This document shows, piece after piece, positions 23,277 through 30,576 of a stretch of 33,728 bases of DNA; the first letter of the stretch is position 1, and every line of letters starts with the position of its first letter. The DNA lies in assembly GCA_012515445.1 (NCBI GenBank), contig JAAYYI010000013.1, forward strand, positions 1-33,728. Reading direction: 5' to 3'. The position numbers and the translations under genes were made by a program. Source of the stretch: Candidatus Bathyarchaeota archaeon (GTDB lineage Archaea; Thermoproteota; Bathyarchaeia; Bathyarchaeales; Bathycorpusculaceae). Under the pieces are notes generated by a model. The model ran no database searches. It was given only the letters and a program-made list of their open reading frames with translations, and had not been told where the DNA came from.

Positions 23277-23933
23277 TTAAGCTTGCGTAGCGTTAACCGC
23301 CACGTCAAAGCTGTAGCTGAAACCTTCATGGTTCTGCAGTGCCCCAAAGTTGCCGCCGGTGCCAGTCATCACTACACTTAGCGACAGCCACACATACTCG
23401 CCTACGCCGACAACGCCGCCTGTAGCCATTTTGTCGCGGCCCATCCAGCCGTCCACTTGACTGCCCCACACAGCGGGATTAACTGAGCTGCAGGTAGAAG
23501 TTAACACAACATCCGCGGGAACACTCACATTCGCCAGCGACGCATTAACGATAAACGGCACCTCACCGTCGTTTCTAACAACAATCACGCCCGAAGCGTA
23601 ACCCATAGGCGGCGCACCTAAACCGCTCTGCACATTGACAGGCACACCGTTAACGTCAAGGTTAGTAGCGCCATAAATTGAGGGTGCATTAGTTTGATGC
23701 AGATTGTAAGCTGATCCGTTGGGGTACCATAAAGAGAACCTTACTTCTTGTACAGCGGGCGGCGGTAGGGTTGGTGCAGTTGTTGCTGGGGTCACTGTAG
23801 GAGTCGGTGTTGGGTTTGTGTATGTTTTTGTTATATGAATGGTCTGGCCCTGCTGCAGCGCCGCCAAAGCGAACGGAGCCGCAACAGCCACAAGCAGCAC
23901 TAAAGCCGCTATCAGTGTCAATTTTCTCTTCAA
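23277..23933 (-). CDS. Secreted protein with Thr/Pro-rich linker and beta-sandwich domain
   Basis: 218 residues. A clear signal peptide (KRKLTLIAALVLLVAVAAPF, cut near ALA) is followed by a TPTPTVTPATTAPTLPPP linker, probably O-glycosylated, and a beta-rich domain. The last strands, YVWLSLSVVMTG and FSYSFDVAVNATQ, resemble archaeal surface proteins with a TasA/camelysin-type sandwich, though this is only by eye. No membrane anchor is present at the C-terminus, so it is released or attached to the cell surface. Divergent from nth. Confidence 0.75.
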   Translation of the reverse strand: MKRKLTLIAALVLLVAVAAPFALAALQQGQTIHITKTYTNPTPTPTVTPATTAPTLPPPAVQEVRFSLWYPNGSAYNLHQTNAPSIYGATNLDVNGVPVNVQSGLGAPPMGYASGVIVVRNDGEVPFIVNASLANVSVPADVVLTSTCSSVNPAVWGSQVDGWMGRDKMATGGVVGVGEYVWLSLSVVMTGTGGNFGALQNHEGFSYSFDVAVNATQA

Positions 23934-24117
23934 TTCTGTCTCTCCGATCGGTCATGTATCGATTTGATTAAATAAAAGACGGTGTGACTGCGTGGCTGAG
24001 ACAACATTTACTGAATTGATTACTATGAAGGTCGAAAAAATGATGCTTTTGTGCGCAATTGGTATTTATAGCCAGACGAAGCATACTTTCAGAATATTCT
24101 CTGGCGGGGTAATGTAC

Positions 24118-24783
24118 ATGCAGACACAAATCAATGCGCAAGCAATACTGGCGACCTTGAAGGATACGCTGTCCCTGCCTAGACTCGTGAAAGTCGGCGC
24201 AGACGCTTTCGAAACGCTTGTCGTCACAATTCTTTCCCAGAATACCGCCGATGCCAATACGGAGCGTGCCTACCGGAAACTCTCTGAGCGCTTCAAAATA
24301 TCCCCCGAGGTGCTGGCGAAGGCGGAAATAGGTGAAATCGAGGACTGTATCCGCGTTGCCGGTTTGTACCAGAGTAAAAGCCGCGCTATACAGGCAGCCT
24401 CAAAGATCATTCTCGAGAAATTCGGCGGCAACCTAAACTCAATCCTCGCGTTGCCGGTTGAAGAGGCAAGACGGACATTGATGGAGATGCCCGGAGTCGG
24501 ACCGAAAACAGCCGACGTTGTCCTCATGTTCTCCGCCGGCAAACCAACGATCCCCGTGGACACCCATGTCAACCGTGTTTCCAAGCGGCTGGGATTGGCA
24601 CCTGCAAAAGGCGACTACGAAGCCGTCCGATGCAGCTTGCAGTCACATTTCCAGCCGAAAGACTACGCTTTGGTGCATATGCTGCTGATTTCGCATGGCA
24701 GAAAAACCTGCAAAGCACAGAAACCCCAATGCAGCGCCTGCCCTGTGAGCGACGTTTGCCCATCAAAGGGAGGATCGGCATGA
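24118..24783 (+). CDS. nth: Endonuclease III (DNA glycosylase/AP lyase)
   Basis: 221 residues from the ATG at 24118; an ATG at 24112 is also possible. The frame runs back to 23992, but that extension has no homology. A TATA-like TATTTATAG at 24063-24071 fits the shorter start. The helix-hairpin-helix is MPGVGPKTADVV with catalytic Lys130; the catalytic Asp148 is in IPVDTHVNR. The 4Fe-4S cluster is C198-x6-C205-x2-C208-x5-C214. The enzyme removes oxidised pyrimidines. Its TGA overlaps the ATG of the xpd gene. Confidence 0.95.
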   Translation: MQTQINAQAILATLKDTLSLPRLVKVGADAFETLVVTILSQNTADANTERAYRKLSERFKISPEVLAKAEIGEIEDCIRVAGLYQSKSRAIQAASKIILEKFGGNLNSILALPVEEARRTLMEMPGVGPKTADVVLMFSAGKPTIPVDTHVNRVSKRLGLAPAKGDYEAVRCSLQSHFQPKDYALVHMLLISHGRKTCKAQKPQCSACPVSDVCPSKGGSA

Positions 24784-26765
24784 GCGGAGCCAACCTAAAC
24801 ACCAAACCAGCCACAGCAACCCCCGCCCCCACAGGCCTGAAATTGCCCGCTGAAGTCCTCGAGTACTTCCCCTACACCGCAGCTAAGCCCCATCAGGACG
24901 AATTCATAACACAGGTTAACAAGGCAGTGAACGACCGCAAATCCATACTCATCGAGGGCAGCAACGGTCTGGGGAAAACCATTTCAGCGCTCTCCGCGTG
25001 CCTGCCTGTGGCGATGAAGAAGAACCTCAAAATCCTCTACGTTGCCCGTACCCACCGCCAGCACGACCGCGTCATCGACGAACTCCGCGCAGTCTACAAG
25101 CGCCGCCCCGTCACAGGCGTCTCAATCCGGGGACGCAACGAAATGTGCCTAAACGCATTCGCCGAGAAAGGCGCATTCGACTCAAAATCGCTAATGGAAG
25201 TATGCGAACTCCTCAAAGCCAAAGGCAGATGCCCATATTACCGTAACGTGGAGAACCGCAGCTACGAGTACCTTCAGCTTTCAGCGCAAGTCGCAATGAA
25301 ACCATACATGGGCTCAGAAATCCTGCGCGTCTGCAAGAAGATGGAGATTTGCCCCTACGAGCTCATTAAAGGCGCAACACACGACGCCCGTGTTATTGCA
25401 CTGAGTTATCTCTACGTGTTTGACTCTCAGATCCGTACACCATTCCTTAAAAATCTGGAAACTGAACTTTCAAAGATTATACTCGTAATAGATGAAGCGC
25501 ATAACCTGCCGGAAACTGCTGTGGATATTTCAAGCAGTCAGCTGACGCTTTTCATCCTAAAGCAGGCGGAGATGGAGGCTGAACGCTTCGCCTACAAAGA
25601 CATCGAGCAATTCACCCATTATTTACGCAACGAAGTCGACAAACTCACTGACAAGATCAGTAAAGAGGAAATAATCGACCCAGACCGTATCCTTGGCATA
25701 GTGGAGAAGGGCGGTATAGGTAAACCCCGCGACTTCTTCATCCACATGCATGAGGCAGGCGTCGCCATCAAAAAGGCGCTGCTGGCCGATGGCAAAAACC
25801 CAAGAAGCTACGTTAACGCCACAGCGGATTTCCTCACCAAATGGCTGGACACCACCAACGACAACTCCTACATCAACGTAGCAAGCAAATACATCAACAA
25901 AGAAGGTAACAAAGCCGCTAAACTCGAAATCGTCGCCTTAGACCCAGCGAAAATCACTGAACCCGTCCTCTCACAGACATATGCAAACGTCATAATGTCG
26001 GGTACGCTACAGCCGCTGGAAGCCTACGCACGCATAAACAAGCTCCCAGAATCCACCGTGCGTTACCTTGCGCAGTCACCGTTCCCCAAAGAGCACGTTT
26101 TCTCGGCCGTATGCTTAGGTGTCTCTACTTCAATGGAGATGCGTACGCCTAAAAATTATCAGATCATGATTGACCGCATAAACGAAGTCGTCAACAGCAC
26201 GCCAACCAACACGGGCATCTTCACCGCCAGCTTCCAAGTCCTCAACTCGCTGCTGTCGGCAGGATTGGAAGATCAACTACTGAAGCCTCTATACTGGGAG
26301 AAAAGCGGCATGAGCAGCAAAGATAACGAGAAGCTGGTGTCAGAATACAAAGCCTGTGGTGATAAGGGCGGCGCGGTCTTCCTCGGAGTGCAGGGCGGCA
26401 GAACCTCTGAAGGCGTAGATTTCCCCGGTAACCAGATGAACAGCGTGGTCGTCGTAGGTATCCCCTATGCTGAACCAACCCCACGCGTTCGTGCACAAAT
26501 CGATTACTACGAGAGCCGCTTCCCCGGCAGAGGACGCGAATACGGCTACATCCTGCCCGCTATGAAGAAAGCATGCCAAGCAGCCGGCAGACCCATCCGC
26601 ACACTCGACGACAGAGGCGCAATAATATTCCTCGACAACCGCTTTGCTTCCGCTTACACGAAAAGCTTCATACCCTCATGGGTGACAAATGGAATGAAAA
26701 CCATACCTGACAAGCCGGGGCTACTAGCCGACGCAGTCCGCGCCTTCTTCTGCAGTCAGGTTTGA
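24780..26765 (+). CDS. xpd: XPD/Rad3-type DNA helicase with iron-sulfur cluster
   Basis: 661 residues from the ATG at 24780, which has GGGAGG 6 bases upstream and overlaps the nth stop. A Pro/Thr-rich N-terminus precedes Walker A GSNGLGKT (60-67). The FeS domain cysteines are Cys123, Cys142, Cys151 and Cys191 (CPYY and CPYE contexts). DEAH is at 238-241. The C-terminal motor has GGRTSEGVDFPG and QAAGRPIRTLDDRG. XPD-family enzymes unwind DNA 5' to 3' in repair. Coupling with nth suggests joint expression in DNA repair. The end overlaps the convergent Clp1 gene by 10 bases. Confidence 0.93.
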   Translation: MSGANLNTKPATATPAPTGLKLPAEVLEYFPYTAAKPHQDEFITQVNKAVNDRKSILIEGSNGLGKTISALSACLPVAMKKNLKILYVARTHRQHDRVIDELRAVYKRRPVTGVSIRGRNEMCLNAFAEKGAFDSKSLMEVCELLKAKGRCPYYRNVENRSYEYLQLSAQVAMKPYMGSEILRVCKKMEICPYELIKGATHDARVIALSYLYVFDSQIRTPFLKNLETELSKIILVIDEAHNLPETAVDISSSQLTLFILKQAEMEAERFAYKDIEQFTHYLRNEVDKLTDKISKEEIIDPDRILGIVEKGGIGKPRDFFIHMHEAGVAIKKALLADGKNPRSYVNATADFLTKWLDTTNDNSYINVASKYINKEGNKAAKLEIVALDPAKITEPVLSQTYANVIMSGTLQPLEAYARINKLPESTVRYLAQSPFPKEHVFSAVCLGVSTSMEMRTPKNYQIMIDRINEVVNSTPTNTGIFTASFQVLNSLLSAGLEDQLLKPLYWEKSGMSSKDNEKLVSEYKACGDKGGAVFLGVQGGRTSEGVDFPGNQMNSVVVVGIPYAEPTPRVRAQIDYYESRFPGRGREYGYILPAMKKACQAAGRPIRTLDDRGAIIFLDNRFASAYTKSFIPSWVTNGMKTIPDKPGLLADAVRAFFCSQV

Positions 26766-27865
26766 CCTTGGACTTCCCGCAGCTTGCGATCCAAGAGAAC
26801 TTTTCCGAAGACCAACCGCACAGGCTTCTTGGAAACCGCCGTCTCAATTTTCAGGGTGTACCTCTCGATGTTTATTTCCCGCAGGACGCCGACGCCGAGG
26901 AATTTTGTGCCGTAATGGTATAAGCCGACGAGGATTCCCCTATCCGGGCTCTGGGTTTTCGGCACGCCGTTTCTTGGCTCCACAACAAGCTGACTGACCG
27001 GGATGCAATGCAGCTTCGAGTGCCTGAGGTATCGTGTATAGGTTTGTTCCCGCAGGGCTTTGCGTTTCTCTGGACTCCTCTCCGATGCCGTGCCGGCTGA
27101 CTCAACGGTCATTACTCCTGCTCCGCCGAGATACGACATGATCTCCGCAACTTCGCCTTTGCCTTCTATGCCTATAACCATGTTGGGTTTCAGTTCTTTT
27201 ATAAGCGTCAACTTGTACCTGAGCGCCGCTTCGCCGATGACAAACCCATCAGTGTTAATCAAGATATAATCCGGCTGCCGCAGGTTAATTTCAGTTAGCA
27301 TAGCGGTTAAACCTTCAACAGCTTTTGCGCCAGCATTTACGGGTGAAGTAACACCGACGAAATAGCCGTTTTCCAGCTTCAGGTTGCTTAGTTCGGTGAC
27401 GGGTTTGCTTGTTATCGAGTAGCCTATGGTAGCTGAGGGCCCGATGTCTGATTGCCCTAAATCGCCGTCCAATACTGCGACGCTGCAGGCGTTTTTGCCT
27501 AAAAGTAGCCTGTTAAGGAGGTAAGTGAGGAAGCTACTTTTACCTGCATCTGAAGCGCCAAGCACCATAATGGTGACTGTCTTTACTTGCCTGTTTTGCA
27601 GGTCCTCTATGACTGGGAAGGGCTTATTCCACGACTGCGGTATCGTGCTGCCTTCAGTCTCTGTGACAGTTGCGCCTGCGCCCAGCAGCAAATTGAGCGT
27701 TAAAGGTTCAGTGGCGTAGAAGGGTTTGCGTTTACCCTCCCGGATTATAACCCGCTGTGTTGGCGTAAGCGGTTTGCCGAAAACTTCAGCTTTCCCAGAC
27801 GCCACCACCACGCGTGCAGGGCCATCCACAAGCAGCGTATTATTCGTCGGCACTGTCCTCTGCAT
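26756..27865 (-). CDS. Clp1/Grc3-type polynucleotide 5'-hydroxyl kinase
   Basis: 369 residues. An N-terminal beta domain (about 1-90) with SGKAEVFGKPL is followed by the P-loop GASDAGKSS (103-111), then VAVLDGDLGQSDIGPSATIGY, the Walker B-like region typical of Clp1 and Grc3, and a C-terminal domain. Archaeal homologues phosphorylate 5'-OH ends of RNA and DNA. The start lies 26 bases inside the upstream RNase H-fold gene, which means tight coupling. I infer a role in RNA processing or repair. Confidence 0.88.
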   Translation of the reverse strand: MQRTVPTNNTLLVDGPARVVVASGKAEVFGKPLTPTQRVIIREGKRKPFYATEPLTLNLLLGAGATVTETEGSTIPQSWNKPFPVIEDLQNRQVKTVTIMVLGASDAGKSSFLTYLLNRLLLGKNACSVAVLDGDLGQSDIGPSATIGYSITSKPVTELSNLKLENGYFVGVTSPVNAGAKAVEGLTAMLTEINLRQPDYILINTDGFVIGEAALRYKLTLIKELKPNMVIGIEGKGEVAEIMSYLGGAGVMTVESAGTASERSPEKRKALREQTYTRYLRHSKLHCIPVSQLVVEPRNGVPKTQSPDRGILVGLYHYGTKFLGVGVLREINIERYTLKIETAVSKKPVRLVFGKVLLDRKLREVQGQT

Positions 27866-28493
27866 ACGGTTTCCCCCTAGCTAATAGGCGCCCCTTTCTT
27901 CCCGCTATACGAATAGCTGACGATATGTGCCTGAACTTTCTGCTATGCATAGTAAGAGGCCGATTAGTTCCCATTTCGCCGACCACTTCAAGATTAACTT
28001 GCAAGGGCAGCGCCTCATTGAGATCATGGAGCAGCTCCCGATACACTGGCACGCCGTTGCCGATTTTGACAGTGACGGATGTAACAGCGAAGTCTACGCA
28101 TTTTAGGACCTTAAGAATGCCGTTGATTAACTCGCGGCTGCTACTACAGTTCGCTTCCTCAATGACTTTTCCATCTGCCAGTACAGCTAACCCGTTAACT
28201 TCGCCGGGGTCAATGCCTACAACTATGTGATCGTAGGTTTCTTTGCCTAAAAGAAGCTTCTTAACCTCCAAGATCAATACGTCAAGCTCGGATTCTTCTC
28301 CGTGGAAAACAAGGATTCTATGGTTACTTACCTTATCCTTTTCTTGCTCGGTGGTGATCACAAGTTTTGCCCTTGACGGAACCGGTTGCCCCGGGATCAA
28401 ACTATAGAAGCTGATACCGTTATCCCGTAGAGCGTTTACTATGAGATAGTAAGCTTTCCCCTGCACCGTAGCAACGGCGACTCTTCCCTTCAT
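27840..28493 (-). CDS. RNase H-fold (RuvC/YqgF-like) protein of unknown function
   Basis: 217 residues. A separate N-terminal domain (about 1-80; KAKLVITTEQEK-like alpha/beta) is followed by VVGIDPGEVNGLAVLADGKVI, the first hairpin of the RNase H/RuvC fold with Asp95. Glu173 (VVGEMGTN) and His189 (RHISSAIRIA) fall at the positions of the other RuvC-type acidic or His ligands, so a metal-dependent nuclease is plausible. The pairing is by eye. Its 3' end overlaps the Clp1 kinase gene by 26 bases. It is divergent from radB, 64 bases away. Confidence 0.7.
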   Translation of the reverse strand: MKGRVAVATVQGKAYYLIVNALRDNGISFYSLIPGQPVPSRAKLVITTEQEKDKVSNHRILVFHGEESELDVLILEVKKLLLGKETYDHIVVGIDPGEVNGLAVLADGKVIEEANCSSSRELINGILKVLKCVDFAVTSVTVKIGNGVPVYRELLHDLNEALPLQVNLEVVGEMGTNRPLTMHSRKFRHISSAIRIAGRKGRLLARGKPYAEDSADE

Positions 28494-28566
28494 GGCGCAA
28501 AAATCCTGACGATTAGTTTAAGTGCAAAACAGATTATTATCTTCAAACTAATAATGCTTGACGTGG

Positions 28567-29271
28567 ATGGTTATGGCGCAAATACAGACGGGCTGCAACT
28601 GCATTGACCAAAAAATAGGTGGCGGCATCAACCCCGACAGCATCACACTCATATACGGCGAACCCGAAACAGGCAAATCCACCTTAGCGATGCAATGCGC
28701 CGTTAACTGCGCGGTCCAAGCAGGCGGAAAAATCCTCTACATCGACTGCGATAACACATTCTCAACCGAGCGACTCGCAACGATCGCAGGCTGGGACTTC
28801 GAAGCCGTTGCGGAACGCATCGTGCTCTTCAAACCCAAAGACTTCCGCGAACAAACCGCGCTTTTAGACCACATAGAAAACTACCTTGACAATGTTAAGC
28901 TCATCGTAATTGACACCGTAACCTCGCTTTACAGCGCAAGAGCCGCGGAGTCACCTAAGGCGTTTAGCACAAACCGAGAATTAAACCGCCAACTCGCGCT
29001 ACTCGCTGAGCAAGTTAAAGTCAAAAAGATACCGCTTATCATGACAAGCCAAGTGCGCAGCGTAATAAGCGATCAATCATCAACTGTTCGCCCAGTCGCC
29101 ACCCGGGTATTGCAGTTCTGGGCTGACAACATAATCTTCCTTAAACCCACAGAGTTACCCCAAACAGTCAGAGTAATAGTTGAGAAACCCGTATCCACCG
29201 CTTCTGCAGCGCAGGCAGTGTGCTACGTACTTATAGGGGAAACTGGATTAAGAGATACACAACTCCTCTAA
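28567..29271 (+). CDS. radB: DNA repair and recombination protein RadB
   Basis: 234 residues from the ATG at 28567; TTG at 28558 and ATG at 28573 are possible. Walker A is GEPETGKST, Walker B is LIVIDTVTSLY, and the remaining RecA core reads MTSQVRS and RVLQFWADNIIFL. It lacks the N-terminal helix-hairpin-helix domain of RadA, which defines RadB. RadB acts as a paralogue aiding RadA strand exchange. It is followed 20 bases later by carS. Confidence 0.9.
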   Translation: MVMAQIQTGCNCIDQKIGGGINPDSITLIYGEPETGKSTLAMQCAVNCAVQAGGKILYIDCDNTFSTERLATIAGWDFEAVAERIVLFKPKDFREQTALLDHIENYLDNVKLIVIDTVTSLYSARAAESPKAFSTNRELNRQLALLAEQVKVKKIPLIMTSQVRSVISDQSSTVRPVATRVLQFWADNIIFLKPTELPQTVRVIVEKPVSTASAAQAVCYVLIGETGLRDTQLL

Positions 29272-29291
29272 AAACCGGTTGAACACAATCG

Positions 29292-29810
29292 ATGGATATC
29301 GCCCTGATAATCGCTCAAGCTCTCATATTCATTTTCCCAGCTTACTGCGCCAACGGGACACCAGTGCTTGCAGGCGGCGGAACAAAGATGGATTTCGGCC
29401 GAAACTTTGTCGATGGTAAACGCATCTTTGGCAACAACAAGACCTTCCGGGGATTCTTTTTCGGTTGGGGCGTGGGTTTGCTTGTCGGTTTAATCGAGGG
29501 TTTTGTTTTCGGTTTCGATAGGGTTCCAGTAATTTTCAGTCTAATAGTTCCTCTTGGGGCACTGCTGGGTGACCTGCTGGGTGCATTCATAAAGCGCAGG
29601 CTGGATATTGCTCCGGGCGGGTTGCTGCCGGTTGTGGATCAACTGGACTTTGTAATCGGAGCAGTTGTGTTCGCTGTTCCGTTGGCTCTCTCAGGTGTGA
29701 TTGTGTTGAGTTGGGAAGTGGCGGTTACGGTGTTGTTGATTACGCCGCCTATACATTTGCTTACCAACTATGGCGCGTACAAGCTGAAGCTCAAGAAGCA
29801 CCCGTGGTAA
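29292..29810 (+). CDS. carS: CDP-archaeol synthase
   Basis: 172 residues with four or five membrane helices. The conserved cytoplasmic loops are visible: ANGTPVLAGGG, MDFGRNFVDGKRIFGNNKTFRGF and DLLGAFIKRRLDIAPGG with LPVVDQLDFVIGA. These are the DUF46/CarS signature, including the DQLDF motif involved in CTP and magnesium binding. CarS converts digeranylgeranylglyceryl phosphate to its CDP form in archaeal lipid synthesis. It probably shares a transcript with radB. Confidence 0.95.
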   Translation: MDIALIIAQALIFIFPAYCANGTPVLAGGGTKMDFGRNFVDGKRIFGNNKTFRGFFFGWGVGLLVGLIEGFVFGFDRVPVIFSLIVPLGALLGDLLGAFIKRRLDIAPGGLLPVVDQLDFVIGAVVFAVPLALSGVIVLSWEVAVTVLLITPPIHLLTNYGAYKLKLKKHPW

Positions 29811-29911
29811 ACTGAGTTCTTTTCTTTTTTGCAGCGTAAAAGATAGCTTATATGCCGTAAGTTAGGTAGACTTAAAACGGAAAAATTAGCCATAAAACAA
29901 AAAATTAAAAG

Positions 29912-29932
29912 AAGCTAAATTTTGTTTAGCTT
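29912..29932. terminator. Bidirectional hairpin between carS and the topA operon
   Basis: AAGCTAAA (29912-29919) pairs with TTTAGCTT (29925-29932) around TTTTG, a perfect 8-bp stem. On the minus strand it begins at the stop of the membrane protein gene and is followed by CTTTTAATTTTTTG, a good terminator. On the plus strand only four T follow. Confidence 0.6.
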
Positions 29933-30361
29933 TTACGCGCCTTTGATGCTGATTGAGCCCTCGAGGAATATGTATGAGAGCAGCACGAAGGCGACGCCGA
30001 CGATCATCAGCATGTATGCCTGACGTGGCTTATACGCGCTTTTAGTGCTCTGGTACATAGCGAGTAACCCGAAGAAACCTAACGCGTAGAGCGCGACTGA
30101 TATGATTGTGTCGCCGATGAATTGGTTGCTGATGTCCGGGTATAGGAAGTAGAATGTACTTCCAGTGTAGTATGACGGCAGGATATCTCCCTGTACAATC
30201 CCGATCGAGGTGAAGACGCCGCCTCCGAAGAGGAAAATCGCGTAAGCCATACCGATTACTGTGATAACTGAAATTGTGGGGGTGTTGGTTGCTGCTTTGC
30301 GGAACCATCTGCTAAGTGAGAATGAGACGTCTTCAGATCTTTTCTTAATTTTACCGGACAT
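29933..30361 (-). CDS. Membrane protein of the topA operon, three or four helices
   Basis: 142 residues. After a basic, serine-rich N-terminus, hydrophobic stretches lie near 30-52 (ISVITVIGMAYAIFLFGGGVF), 84-104 (ISVALYALGFFGLLAMY) and 114-133 (MLMIVGVAFVLLSYIF). The loop after the first contains aromatic SYYTGSTFYFLYP. No family recognised. Its start shares one base with the stop of the small zinc gene, and the hairpin follows directly, so it closes the operon. Confidence 0.7.
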   Translation of the reverse strand: MSGKIKKRSEDVSFSLSRWFRKAATNTPTISVITVIGMAYAIFLFGGGVFTSIGIVQGDILPSYYTGSTFYFLYPDISNQFIGDTIISVALYALGFFGLLAMYQSTKSAYKPRQAYMLMIVGVAFVLLSYIFLEGSISIKGA

Positions 30362-30576
30362 TACTGTTCCTCTTCCTCAATTATGTGCTTTGCTACTTCT
30401 TTAGCCCATGATCCAGTTAATGAATTTTTCTGAATCTGCCCTAGATATTCGCTCCACGTGACCTCAGATGCCTTCAGCCAAACCTTGTACTTCTCCACTA
30501 TATTCTGGTACGCTTTAAGGTGCAGTTGACAGTATCCCTTATCCTGTGCTTCTCGGCTGCAGATTTTGCACTTCAA
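30361..30576 (-). CDS. Small zinc-binding protein encoded after topA
   Basis: 71 residues. CKICSREAQDKGYCQLH gives a CxxC, Cys, His treble-clef-like knuckle at the N-terminus, followed by two charged helices (AYQNIVEKYKVWLKAS and SWAKEVAKHIIEEEEQ). It overlaps the stop of topA by 4 bases and the start of the membrane protein by 1, so all three are coupled. The partner and role are unknown; a link to topoisomerase or nucleic acid is suggested by position only. Confidence 0.75.
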   Translation of the reverse strand: MKCKICSREAQDKGYCQLHLKAYQNIVEKYKVWLKASEVTWSEYLGQIQKNSLTGSWAKEVAKHIIEEEEQ

